Source: Annona cherimola
Taxonomy: Eukaryota > Streptophyta > Magnoliopsida > Magnoliales > Annonaceae
Length of the DNA stretch: 64,000 bases
Assembly (NCBI GenBank): GCA_030490835.1
Contig: CM059977.1
Coordinates: forward strand, 37,469,676-37,533,675
Direction of reading: 5' to 3'
Position 1 is the stretch's first letter. Each line of letters opens with the position of its first letter. Positions 33,743-45,627 of this stretch are shown here, in pieces. The position numbers were made by a program, and so were the translations under genes. Under the pieces are notes generated by a model, which saw nothing but the letters and a program-made list of their open reading frames with translations, ran no database searches and had not been told where the DNA came from.

Positions 33743-34039
33743 ATAACATTCCCCATTTTATTTTTAGAACACATGACAAAACATATCCTCAGTCTTTTTG
33801 TCAGGTTGTGTTTGTTTAGGAACTTATGTGAAAGAGAAGTTGCTTAAGCACTTTTTAAGGAAATAATATGTGCTGCTGAGAACACGTTTTCTTTCAAAAA
33901 ATAGAGAAAAGGGCCTAATTGACGTACCACTTATTTAAACACTTAATTCAATATATGCACATAAGCACGTAAGCTCACAAGAAAATAATAGCCAAATAGA
34001 CATATTTAATGGCAAAGGCTTCACCCATATATACATATG
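33743..34039. other. Spacer
   Basis: Nothing recognised. Confidence 0.35.
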
Positions 34040-34416
34040 AGATATTTTCAAGTGCAGTGCCACTGCACCGTAATTATGGTGTAGTGGAGCTAAAATGGGC
34101 TCCACATGATGATCAAATTATAATCTACTCCACTCATTGTATTTAGAATAACATATTCTATTACCATATCAATTTTCATCCCAATTAGATGTGTATGGAC
34201 TACATCTGAAAATGACACAAATTTAATATAATAAAATAGTTTGATATAAATAACAAATTTAAAGTAATTTTTTCAACATCTAAACCATCTAAACTATGAT
34301 TTATATATGGATAAATGATTGTATAAAGTTTCATTATATTTTAATATGTGTAGGGCCCATTTTTTGGGCAATTGCACCGCTATTCTGGTGCAGTGTCGCT
34401 GCACTGGAATAGCTCT
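34040..34416 (+). mobile_element. MITE family M, copy M1
   Basis: The ends are GAGATATTTTCAAGTGCAG and, inverted, GCACTGGAATAGCTCTT. Near the left end lies the 17-base palindrome GTGCAGTGCCACTGCAC (34052-34068), a built-in terminal hairpin. The interior contains GGGCTCCACATGATGATC, TTTTCATCCCAATTAGAT and AATATGTGTAGGGCCC, shared with M2-M5. It is flanked by ATAT sequence. It has no coding capacity. Confidence 0.65.
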
Positions 34417-34423
34417 TTATATG

Positions 34424-34481
34424 AGATATTTTCAAGTGCAGCGCCACTGCACCGTAATTATGGTGCAGTGATGCTGAAATA
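34424..34481 (+). mobile_element. MITE family M, left-end fragment M1b
   Basis: A second left end (GAGATATTTTCAAGTGCAGC) follows M1 immediately. It runs only about 58 bp before dissolving into an AT repeat at the border of the 11 kb element. Its remainder is missing on the far side of that element. Confidence 0.55.
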
Positions 34482-34491
34482 TATATATATA

Positions 34492-34936
34492 GGGAAATAT
34501 TCAGGTGTAGCAAAGCTGCACCCAAATTACCGTGTAGGTATGAAATCTTATCGTTCATTTGGGCAGGTTGAATCTCAGCCATTGACAGTGACCATGCATT
34601 TAGAATAGACTAATGGTGCTGTAGCTGTCGTGGAGGGAGTGAGCACCGAATCAAAATTTGGGCAGGTTTTTCACCAATTTCTCTTTCCCCTTTCAATTTT
34701 TGTACTGGTGATGAAGCCCTCTTCCTTCCCTCCTTCCCTTTTTTGCAACGGCGACGGGATCCTTCTTCAATTTAATTTTTGTAGCAGGAAACGAAATCCT
34801 CATTTCAAGTAAGCTCCTGCTGGTCATGATATTTGTTTCCTATTCCCAGTATGAGAAAATGCAAATTATTTTTAAAATTTCATTTCGTCTCCCTCGCGTT
34901 TGGTAAAAAAAAAAAAGGCGATTTTTTTGGATGCCC
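34492..34936 (+). repeat. Left terminal inverted repeat of the 11 kb element
   Basis: It matches the reverse complement of 45068-45616. Shared blocks include TTCATTTGGGCAGGTTGAAT, GGAGTGAGCACCGAATC, GTAGCAGGAAACGAAATCCT and GGCGATT. Relative to the right arm it lacks about 107 bp after the ATGAGAAAATG block. Short open frames across it are not conserved as proteins between the arms. Confidence 0.75.
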
Positions 34937-35238
34937 TTCTACCACCTTGCTTCAAATTATGCTCTTCTCCATTCCAACTTTAGATCTAACATCATTTCAT
35001 TTCCCTTTCCTCCACCAGTAAGAAGAAAGCGAGGATTTTTTTGGGGGCAAGGGAGGAGAAGGTTGCTCTTACCCATCTTATTCCTCGTTATAAATTCGAT
35101 GATTTGCTCAGAAATACAATCAGGTAAAATATCTTTCAACAACCTTCTTTTGTTCTCTGTCAAACACATGCATAAGTCCTATATTTGGTCTTGTTGTGAT
35201 TTCCGCCTCTCCCATAGATGATTCTCTCTGTTTAACTT

Positions 35239-38200
35239 TGTGAAACTTGCAATCCTAGAATAACACAATAGATTTTTGTACTGATTTGTATGATAAATAA
35301 AATTCATGAAATACGTTATATTTGCAAATATGTGTACTAGAAGTTAAAATAATGCAATTAAGAATTTAACCCACGTGAATAGTGCACATAAATAGTGAAC
35401 ATGAATAGTAACCGAGGATTAAGACACGTGATTAAAAGTTAATTACTTGGATTAACTTAATCACAAAAATACAAAATAGGAATTTAATCACTAAAAGAAA
35501 AAATAGCATTACTTTTTATTATTTTAATACAAATTTGGATTTTAGTGGAAAAATAGAAAAAAATTCATAATTTGCAATCCGGGCGTCGGATTTTAATGAA
35601 ATTTTTTATGGATGATTAAAAATTCATGATGATCATGATGAATGGGTTAAGATGTTATGAAAATCACAAATCAAAGGTCAAGATGAAACGTCAAATGGTG
35701 ATCAAATAGTAATTTAACTTTTTCATAAATGTTGCTATTGACTTTTTATTTAAATAAATAATTTAAAAAAAAAAATTAATTAAAACAGAAGCTACAGCAG
35801 GGCATGGCAGGCTAGGGTGGCTGAGCATTTGACCAAATCAATGGTCCATGATCATCATCATCATAAACCAACGGTTAGGATTTAATTAGCTTAAATTAAA
35901 TAATTTTAAAAATAAAAATAGGGCTGCATAGGGTGGGCTGGAGCAGGCCTAGGGTGGCTGATCTTGGCTCAAGACATTTTTCAAAATTAGAAAAAAATAC
36001 ATTTTTATAATTAAATACCTCAAGCTAAGGGGGTAAATTCTAATTTCTTGAAAAACCAAAAACTATAAATAGGGGGCAAGGTGAGAACGACCAAAGGAAC
36101 TCCAAGCTTGAAAAATTAAGCATTCTCACCCCCAAACACGTTTTTGGCCTTTAGAGAAAGAAGGAGAAAATTGGAGAGAAAAAGTGTGAGAAAAAGAGGC
36201 TTATCTCCACTTCGGGTAAGTGATTTCTACCCAAATTTATTTTGGATGTTAATTAGGATAAAAATATGCTTAGATAATTCCTAAGCATGAGAAAATAAGT
36301 ATAGATATAATTTTTAAATAGAATTATGCCAAAACATCAAAAATTTAGAGCGAAGATAGAGTATTCGGGAAGATAGCATATGATATGTGAAAATAATGCT
36401 CAAAAATTAATAAATGATGATTTGAGATGTATGATTATGATAAATATGATGTTGGAATGATGATATATTAATTTCATAATTTTTGGAATTAAGGATTATG
36501 TTTAAGTGAATTTATGTTGATTTTTATTATATGGAGAATATGATTTTTTTGCCAAGTAAATGATGATAAATTCAAAATGTATGAAATTTCCTATGATATA
36601 CTAGGCATAAGCTATGTCATGGTATTTTTTATTTTTGGAAAAAATATCAATTTTTGGAACCCATGAACTGTAACTACATCTTTGTGAACAGTAACCTCGA
36701 GGTGAACAGTGATCTGCTACAGTAATTTGCTACAGTAATAGCATGATTTTGGGAAAAATTGAGATTTATTTTTATAAAGATGTGTGGATGAAATTTTTAA
36801 GAATTTACGGATAAAAATCCATATAAGGAAATAATGATCAAATATTTTTAAGGTTAACCTCTATAAGAAATTAAGAAGGAAAATAAGGTTATAAATGAAT
36901 ATAACATATGTATGATAAAGTATGTATATCCTTTTCACTTGTATAGGAAAAGGAAAGGAATGGATAAAGGATTCAGATTAAAGCAAAACAGAGGTAAGCA
37001 AGCAAACTTTTTGAAAAAAAAATTTATATGTTTTATATTGCAACCATGGAATATGTTGGAATTGCTTTATTATAAGCAAATCCATATGGAAGTAAGGAGA
37101 AATATTAAGTTATGCGGAAACTGCTTTATCATAAGCAAATCCTTATAAGGAAAAATGTGGAAATGGTTGCATTATAATGGAAAAGGAAAATTTTGATTTC
37201 CAAATAATATTTGGTTTTATCAAATGGATTTAAAATGATTTATTAAAATGTTTTAAAGAAGATTTAAGGAAGGCCAACCGATAATCGATTTGAATAAAGA
37301 TTTTTTTTAAAGTAATGACCAAAGGATCATACAAGCTTACCTTCATATAGAAGTAACTCATGTGTCATGTGGACAAAGAATATAATACCATATAAAGAAA
37401 ATGAATTATGCAGTGGTATATCCTTTGTTCATGAAAAAATCAGAAATGGGAAGAAAAAAGTTTGCAAAATCTTTTGTCTTTAGATATTAAAATATTTTCG
37501 AAATTGTTTTACCGCTCAAAAATTATTTAAAAACATTTTGGCAAAATTTTGAAATTACTATTTCTCAAATATTTCCTTTAAATATTTTAAATGATTTAGA
37601 AATGTGTTATTTAAATGTTTTCAAAATTATTTAAGGTTGGTCATCCTTACAAAATATTTTTATCAACTTGTTAACTTGGGTTGTGCCAAGTTTTCAAGTT
37701 AGAAAAGGGAATACAGGCTGAGGTCTGTACTATTTTGAAATGACATGCTAGCATCAAGTTTTGAAAAGGAAAAGTCACAGACTAGGGTTTGTGGAGTTTT
37801 ATAAAAAGCATGCTAGCATATGAATATGGAGAAAGGAATGTGCACATGAGTTATGTACTAGGTCTACTGTAGAGGATATGCAGACCGGACGCGGTTGCAA
37901 GATGGGCCCCCTCTACATAAGCCAAGTTGCTTCAAAAGGCGAAATGCCGGCGGCGCCCTCCCTGAAATGGTAGAAGAACACGGATAACTGCCTGACTAGC
38001 AAGTTATCAAATGAAATGGTTTCTCTCCTAAGGAGAAATGGTGATCACTTAGTAAGTGTCACCTACTAGACGGACAGAAACGTATTGCATGATGCATATG
38101 CTTGTTTTAAAAAGGTTTTATGGAAAATGTTTTAAGGACATGAGAATGTCCTTGGAAAAAGGAAGTTTTATGAAAAACGTTTTTATGTTCATAGAAAAGA

Positions 38201-38674
38201 GGTTTATATGTTAAGTTTACAAGCATATGTTTTATGAAAGATTTTATGAAAAGGTTTCCACTGGTTGATAGTAGATCACTTGATAAGTGTCTGCTATTGA
38301 ACGAAAGAAATGCATTTAAATGGAAAAACGCTTGCTTACTGAGTTTCGACTCACGTTTTGCTTTTCAAACCATAGACAGGTACAGCACAGGCTAAGAAGG
38401 AAAGGAAAAAAAAGGTGTGAAGAAAATTTTATGATATGTTGATCTGTATATGGTATAATTGATTTATGTATGTATGAAATGACCAGGTTAAAATAACCTG
38501 TATTGTACAAAAACAAGTATGAATGTTATCAATGATAATTGAGATTTGATGATAAGTATGTGTCTTTATGTGATGAAAGAAAAAGAAAAAAAATTGGACG
38601 AGATCGAATTAAGTACCCGCCGCGTGATCAGGGCAACAATCCTGATTCGGGGCGCCTCGGTTCGGGGCGCCACA
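35239..38674 (+). mobile_element. Ty3/gypsy-type solo LTR, 3.4 kb, complete
   Basis: It begins TGTGAAAC and ends GGGGCGCCACA, giving the TG...CA termini of an LTR. Flanking pentamers AACTT (35234-35238) and CACTT (38675-38679) match at four of five positions, as expected for an eroded 5-bp duplication. A TATA box (CTATAAATAGG) lies at 36063-36073, about 0.8 kb in, followed by a leader. A cluster of CTACAGTAA/GAACAGT motifs lies near 36670-36745. A minus-strand partial copy is at 59375-62037. No PBS, PPT or coding region is present, so the internal part was lost by recombination. The end style and length suggest a chromovirus (Tekay/Del-like) family. Confidence 0.75.
36063..36073 (+). promoter_or_regulatory. 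TATA box of the 3.4 kb LTR
   Basis: CTATAAATAGG followed by GGGCAAGGTGAGAACG. The second copy has the equivalent CTATAAATAAGGGG on the minus strand near 61166-61181, so the position is conserved between copies. Confidence 0.65.
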
Positions 38675-41285
38675 CACTTTTCCGCAATTGATCTAAGTAT
38701 ATATGCTTTCTTGCACTCTACCTTTAATGTCCATGATAGCTTTTTTCTTCTGCATCTTTTCTAGTGAAATCAATAAAGAATAGATATACCGACATCTATT
38801 TTAAAGAAATAGAAGAAGGGATGAAGGTGCTTTTATGCAAGCTGCCATCTTATTTGTCGTTAAGTCGATCATATTTGTTTTGGGGCTTTGATTGGAAAAA
38901 GATAATAGGGGCTAAGTTTGATTATCCAAATATATAGTTTTAATTATTATATTTACATTTTTCTTGAGCTACATTATTTTTGTTTTTAATTCTTAATTAG
39001 GGATTCATTTAAGTGAAAAAGGGTAATAGTTTAAGATGCATTGATGAGATAATTTTTGAGTTTGACGTGGATCATTATGGATGAAAATGAATATTATTCT
39101 CATTGCAAATTGCAAGCTAATGCATATTCTACAAAATCTAATTAACTGTCACATACCCAAAACACATTGGAATAAACCAATATTTTTGAAATCTTTAAAA
39201 TCGCACAACTAATTCAACGACGATATCTTCTCAATTATGAGAGCTAGTTAGATACCTTTTGGACACCTCAACATTAACTTATATTGTGAATTGTACCTCT
39301 ACCATTGCTCTTATAGCCAATCACACACTAGGTTAGTGACCTGCATCTTTTGTTTTATGCTTCTTTTTTATATACTCCTGTTATAATGTCATTTTGTACT
39401 TCTTTTTCTTGTATATGATAGCTAAGAAATTCTTAATCAGAAGTGATATTTTATTTTGTATGAATGTGTTAAATGCTTTTTAGCCTGGCTCTCACTTGAA
39501 AGAATTTTAAAATTTTCAATTATCTGAATGTTATTTCAATGTCTTTCAATAAGGTACGATAAAATATCATCAATCTATTATTGTAATTCAAATGTCTCTC
39601 CCTCTTTAATTTCAATAGTGATGAAGATAAATTAGGGGCAATTGGGGTGCTAATAACGAATATTAGCAATTTTATGACGACATCAACTAATTAATAATTT
39701 TAGACACCATTATTGAAACAATTATTAGGGACTAAGCATGCTAATATGGGTAAGTATTTAAATTTAGATCGTATTGAAATTAGATCTATACTTCTTTTAT
39801 TCCTTAGTGCATCCCCTATTTATACTTTTTAAAGTTGTTATTCTTGCACCACTTGAATTTATCTTTTAACTTGATTTGCAAAAATTCCTTCTTTAGTTGA
39901 ATCAATTAGTTCCTTATTATGATTTTTATTGTAATCTTCTATGTTATATAGGTTTATTTGGAGGTAAGAATTGTAACACATAATTAGATAATATGCGCAC
40001 TTCCTATTTTAATCATCTTCTAGTTTTTCTGATGAAAAGAGTTAAAGTTAGTTTCCATATTGTTGGTAGCTATGGGTTTTACATATGTTGGGGCTATAAA
40101 TTGTGGATGGAAAGCTTCTTAAAGGAATTGTTTTAGTATAGATCATGCACTTCAAATGAGTATAGTTTAATTGTTCTGTATCTTAAGACATTCCAACAAA
40201 TTCAAAGTCACTGTGTTAACTATGACTGCTTTGTACCAAGACCAAGTTCCCAGTTGCTTTAATTGGTGGTCCCTTTAATAAAACCAAATTGAAGAATATA
40301 TACATATATGCCATAGTGATTATGAAGTTAAATATCTGTGCAAAACAATCTTCTTCTCTTTTTGTTTTGTTGTAGTTGATTGGAATTAATGGATTTGCTG
40401 GCAAACTGCATTTTCTGAGCTAACTTTGATAGGTTCTACATGATAGAATTGTTGAGTGTAGCATTTAAATGCATTCAATTTACTTCTCTTCTTATATAAA
40501 CCAAACGAATTCCAAATACCAGTAGAGTTTTTTTCGAGAAAAGCATACGAACTTTGACATTTAACATGCTAACATCTTCCGAATTCATTTTAGAAAATTT
40601 GAATGGAATTTTTCTTGATATATTATTATGCTAAATTTGGTAATGAGCATGCTAATATCAACAAAATAGATTCCAAATAGTGGTAGATTTTTTTAAGATA
40701 TTAACATGCTAATTTTTGCATTTAGCTTGTTCATTAATGTTGTACACATTTGGAGCATATGGTGCTTGATTCGTTTAATTCTTGAATCATAGAGAGAAGA
40801 TGCACACGTATGCTTTTACATGATTGCTTGGACAATTGAATTCTATCTCTTTTTTATTCTATGATTAGCTAATTGTTCTATTATTGTTCTTTAATATTAG
40901 TTTTACTTGCCTATTTGAATTTTCTAATGGAATAGAAATATTTTCTAATCTAGTATGCTGAGATTTTCATGTTTTGTTTTATCTATAATCAGCATAAATG
41001 AAGACATTGCACGTCTTGCTAAAGCAGTTTAGCATGTGAATGGGATTGATAAGTGACATGAAATTGTTGAGAATGTGCTACAACAAGACTACCATGAGGA
41101 AAAGTAAAGACATGAAGCTATCAATGTAGATAGTTTATAATAGTACTTCTTATTCATCAAGCTGTGTTCTTGTTATAGAAAACCTACTATTTCAGACTTG
41201 TCATTTATTTGTTCTGTAATATTGCAGCTTCTTATATTGAAAGAGCTATAACCAACTTTGTTATATTTGTATACTATGTATGTAT
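38675..41285. other. Interior of the 11 kb element, left part
   Basis: AT-rich sequence without a supported ORF. Scattered GCATGCTAA motifs appear from about 40560. A stretch at 40990-41130 reads faintly protein-like on plus but has three in-frame stops and no family match. Confidence 0.4.
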
Positions 41286-42115
41286 GAGCATGCTATGTTG
41301 AAAGAGAAGTGTTAATAAGGAACTTTATTTTTTATTTGTCAATGTTAGTCTGTTGACTATTGAATAAGGATGCTATATTGATAGACTGTTTAGGGAAATT
41401 TGAGATTCTATTTGTGAATATCATGCTATATTGAAAGTTAGTGTCTAAAAAAATTGCAAGTTATCTGTTGTGAATATCAACAAGCTATATTGAAAGTCAG
41501 CATGTACAAGAAAATTTCAGGCTATCTATTTGTGAAAATTAGCATGCTTACTGTTCAATCAACATGCTATATTGAAAGTCAATATGTTTGTGGAAATTGC
41601 AGAGTATCTGTTTGTGAATATTAGCGTGCTTATTGACCAATTAGCATGCTATATTGAATAACAGTGTATATAAAAAAATTTCTGCTATTAGTTCACAAAC
41701 ATCAACATGCTGACTAATAATTAAGAATGTTATCTCGATTGACAACTTTGAATATCGACATGTTGTGTTGGTTCTCTACTATAATAGTAATACATCTTAA
41801 ATAGTTGTTTTATCAAATTGAAAAATATGAATCAATTAGCGTTAGAACGGTGGTTGGTGATATTGATAGTACACTTACAAAATATGAAGGAGTAACTATA
41901 AAATGCACTAATCAACATGCTGTGTTCATTTATTTGCAATTTATGAATAGTTTTTAAAAACTTAATACAATCAGCATGCAATTCAGTTACGTGCTCATTC
42001 ATATCAACATGCTGACTATCCAATTAGCATACTACACTGAAATATTGTTATTAAGGAATTTTTTGGTTATCTGCTCATGGATATCGGCATGCTAAGTATT
42101 AAATGAGCATGTTAG
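41286..42115 (-). repeat. Degenerate 82-bp repeat array, left (inverted) arm
   Basis: Units are recognised by GCATGCTATATTGAAAG, with AGCATGCTTACT about 25 bp before it. Clear unit positions at about 41479, 41561 and 41646 give spacings of 82 and 85 bp. Further, more degraded units extend either side. The units are the reverse complement of those at 42841-43355, making the two arrays a large imperfect palindrome. Confidence 0.6.
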
Positions 42116-42750
42116 GATGTTTCAACTGATATAATAGTAAATTACTTTTATTAAATTATCAATCACTATAGGTGAGAGCAAATGGTGTACATGGTAATAT
42201 TAACCTATAGAGGAATGTCAATTTATGAATATATATGAAATAATACCTACTTTACAATAAAGTTTTAGATAAAATTTACAAATAATTCTAAACAAGACAT
42301 CACGTAGGAAGCAGAATTTGTAATTTTTTTAGGAAATGGTTCATTAAACAAGTTAAGATTGTGACTTCTCAAAAATTATTATTTGATCATTTAATTTAAA
42401 ATTTTTAAATTTTTTAATTTGCAAGTGAGTATGAACATTACCTTTCTTCTTTTATGCTTAGAAAATTTATAGCAGATATACAACTTTAGATGTGAGTCTT
42501 GACTTTTTTGGGTGGATAATCAATCAAAATTCCCTCTTTTGAGCCATGATTTTTTTCATGAAGTTTGAGTTGTGATTTTTCTCACATTGACTTTTTGGGC
42601 GCCATCTTCAGTGTTTGATATTTTTCTCATTGTATTTGTTGGTGCCAAGGTTTAGGCGGGACAGCGTTCTATGGGCTTTTTGGAGTTAAATGCGTAGACT
42701 TCTGATTCATACACACACGGGCATTTTGAATAGCTCTTCCCTACACGCAC
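42116..42750. other. Central segment between the inverted arrays
   Basis: Non-coding, AT-rich, becoming more GC-balanced from 42590 (GGGCGCCATCTTC, AAGGTTTAGGCGGGACAGCG). No gene was recognised. Confidence 0.35.
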
Positions 42751-42835
42751 AGGCGATTGAAAGGCCTAGATTGAAGCCACAGAATCGGACGGACAAATGG
42801 CGCGCCTGCACGAAAATTATTATGCAAACACTGTC
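42751..42835 (-). repeat. Internal diverged copy of the element's terminus
   Basis: About 70 bp read in the same order as the outer right end of the element. Landmarks are GGCCTAGATTGAAGCC for GGCTGAGATTCAACC, ACGGACAAATGGCGCGCC for ACGGTAAGATTTCGCACC, and CTGCACGAAAATTATT for CTGCACGAGAATTGCT. It lies directly before the right-hand array. Confidence 0.45.
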
Positions 42836-42840
42836 CTCCA

Positions 42841-43355
42841 ATATAGCATGTTGACTGGATACTAAGCATGCTAATTTTCGTTAAAAGATAGCCGAAAATT
42901 TCCTTATGCACATTGTCTGTCAATATAGCATACCGAGTGAATAGTAAGCATGCTAATTTTCAGAAATAGAGTAAGAAATTTCCCAGTACACACACTCGTT
43001 TCTAATATAGCATGCTAATTGGACAGTAAGCATATCGATTTTTAGAAATAGATAGCTAGAAATTTCTCTATACACATACTTACTTCCGATATAACATGCT
43101 GATTAGACAGTAAGCATGCTAATTTTTAGAAAGAAATAGCTAGAAATTTTCCTATACACACTTACTTCTAATAACAAGATACTGACTGGACAGTAAGTAT
43201 TATGATTTTCAGAAACAGATAACGCGCAATTTTTCTAAACACACTAACTCTTAATATAGCAAGTTGATTGAATAGTAAACATGCTACTATTTAGAAGTAT
43301 ATAACTTGCAATTGCCCTGTACACACTAGCTCTCAATATAGCATCCTCATTCATA
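42841..43355 (+). repeat. 82-bp tandem repeat array, right arm
   Basis: Six units and part of a seventh start ATATAGCAT or a variant at 42841, 42923, 43005, 43089, about 43170, 43254 and 43336, giving spacings of 82-84 bp. Each unit carries a first CATGCTGA-type motif, then ACAGTAAGCATGCTAATTTT and a CCTGTACACACT-like tail. A single extra unit lies at 44390-44500. Units are diverged by point changes but rarely by indels. Confidence 0.75.
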
Positions 43356-45067
43356 ACTCACAATACTAACATTCATAAACAAAAAAAAGATTTCCTGTTA
43401 ACATTTTCCTATCAACAAAGCCAACTAATACATAAAAACTATATAAATATAAACAAAGTTTGTTATAGTTCATTCAATACTAGAAGTTGCGATATCATAT
43501 AACAAATAAAACAAGTATAAAATAACAAGTTATTTATGACAAGAACACATCCTGATGAGCAACAAGTACTATTATAAACTCTCTGCATCCATAGCTTGAT
43601 GTCTTCACTTTTCCCCATGACGGTCTTCACTTTTGAAGCTAGCTAGTACATGCTGCCTCTAAAGTAGAATCATCATAGAATCTCATTCGTACACATACAT
43701 CATACTAATTCAAAATTTTGACTTCTATAATTGAAAATCATAAAGGATCAACAACAATTTATAATGCATTCTAGATTATTTCTTCCTGGTTCATAGCTAG
43801 ATTACACAAGCTAATGTACTGCATTCATACAAAATGTTTATAGATCTTCAACTACAATATTTCTTCTCGTCTCGATAATGTCTTATGTGTTTGGAATGAA
43901 AACAAGCAATGCACTGAAAAGACTAAGACTCTAACATCAATAACAACCAAATTAACTAAATAGTGTGATATTCATGTTTGTTATTTAACATAGCATATTG
44001 ATTTAACATGTTGCAAACTGATATTGACAAATATAAAGGCTATAAAGTCGTTGAACCCTTTGTCATTCAACGCAATATGCTCATTCAACATATAGCATAT
44101 TGATACTGACATGTACAAATGGTGTAAAGTTCCTAGATAAATTTGTGAATGAACCGAACATGTTTATTCGGTATGTAGTATGCTGATATTCACATGTACA
44201 AAAAATATAAAGTTTTTATAACATTTGTTATTCGATATAGCATGCTCATTTAACAAATACTATGTTGATATTCACATGCACAAAAGTTGTAGAGTCCTTA
44301 AATAATTTTTTGACTTAACAAAACATGTTAATTCAACATATAATATATTGATATACAAAGGCTTAAAAATTTTAAATAATCTTTCTTAATAACATGCTGT
44401 GTGGATAGTAAGCATGCTGAAATTCAGAAACAAATAGCTAGAACTTTCCCTGTACTCATTGTCTTTCAAAATAGCATGCTGTCTGGATGCTAAGCATTTT
44501 GATTTCTAAATTATTTATACTTATGTTTTTTTTTTTTTGTATTTCAAGTTTTCAAATCAGATACATTTACAATTCTTTTTCTTGCCTACAACACCCATTA
44601 TCTTCCACAATTAACCAAAATGCCCAATTCCTGAACGAGCTTGTTTTAATTTAATTTTTTATTGTTTGATTTTCCCAAATTTCTTGATTATCTTCGTGTG
44701 ATTATGGATGGGAATCTAAAATTTCATGCAGCTTTACTGTAATCTTAGATCTGAAATTTTTCATGTATTTTTTTATTCCCAACATTAAAGGCAAGACTGT
44801 AAGAGGATGTCAAGGATCCCAGTTCGGGTGGAAGCTTACTAGGAATCGAAAGACAAAATGAATCTGTAATATGTAGGCAACAACATTCCAAAAGTATTCA
44901 GCGAGATTCTTCCTTACCTAGCTATTGGAGAAGGCAATAGTGGAAATAGCAGGGGTAAGGGCAAATCAAGTAACGACACAAACAGGAATGAAAAATCAAG
45001 CAGCAAGGGACGACAAATCAAGCCGCAAAATCCCTCCTTTGTTTTTGGCATCCAACGGCGATGGCGA
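43356..45067. other. Interior of the 11 kb element, right part
   Basis: AT-rich, with dispersed GCATATTGAT/ACATGCTGA words (43970-44350) and one isolated 82-bp unit near 44390. No ORF is supported. The 64-codon frame at 44925-45119 overlaps the TIR border and has no family match. Confidence 0.4.
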
Positions 45068-45616
45068 ATCAAGGAATGGTAAGCATCCAAAACAATCGCC
45101 TCTCTTTTTTACCAAATGAGAGGGAGACGAAATGAAAATTTTAAAATAATCTGCATTTTATATCTATGCGCGGGTGTTTGCTCGCAATGTCCTAACATCA
45201 ACTTCCAGTGAATCAAAATGCTTGAAGACTAAATCAATAGTAAACATTAAAAATAGACATTTTCTCATATTGGGAATAGGAAGCAAAATATCATGACCGG
45301 CAGGAGCTTACTTGAAATGAGGATTTCGTTTCCTGCTACAAAAATTAAATTGAAGAAGGATCCTGTCACCGCTGCAAAAGACAGAAGGAGGGAAGGGAGA
45401 GGGCTTTGTCACCTATACAAAAATTGAAAGGGGAAAGAGAAATTGGTGAAAAACCCGCCCAAATTTTGATTCGGTGCTCACTCCCTCTACGATAGTTACA
45501 CGCACCATTACTCTGTTCTAAACGCACGGTCACCGTCAATGGCTGAGATTCAACCTGCCCAAATGAACGGTAAGATTTCGCACCTGCACGAGAATTGCTG
45601 CACCTGAATATATCCC
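45068..45616 (-). repeat. Right terminal inverted repeat of the 11 kb element
   Basis: Reverse complement of 34492-34936, with a further ~107 bp (about 45140-45245) that is absent from the left arm. The difference is a deletion on the left or an insertion on the right. Confidence 0.75.
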
Positions 45617-45627
45617 ATATATATATA

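Larger units (their letters stand above)
34492..45616. mobile_element. 11.1 kb long-TIR DNA element with nested solo LTR
   Basis: The two ends, starting GGGAAATATTCAGGTG (34492) and, on the minus strand from 45616, GGGATATATTCAGGTG, are inverted copies over about 0.45-0.55 kb. Both sides abut (AT)n tracts. Removing the 3.4 kb solo LTR at 35239-38674 leaves roughly 7.7 kb. The interior holds inverted arrays of an 82-bp repeat and AT-rich sequence. I see no transposase motif or long ORF, so it is non-autonomous or decayed. Long TIRs recall Mutator-like elements, but no 9-bp duplication is visible because the target is a TA repeat. The outermost ~25 bp (CAGGTGCAGC...) resemble the ends of MITE family M, suggesting a shared mobilising system. 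Confidence 0.65.

Noticed and set aside
34630..35221. Overlapping open frames of 60-96 codons near the left terminus of the 11 kb element
   Set aside because: The equivalent right terminus does not keep the frames, so the similarity is at DNA level and not protein coding.
40990..41130. Possible exon (faint protein-like reading on plus)
   Set aside because: Three in-frame stops in about 45 codons, no family match and no convincing splice context.
42841..43355. CRISPR array, because of regular repeats
   Set aside because: The 82-bp units are contiguous with no unique spacers, in plant nuclear DNA and inside a transposon.
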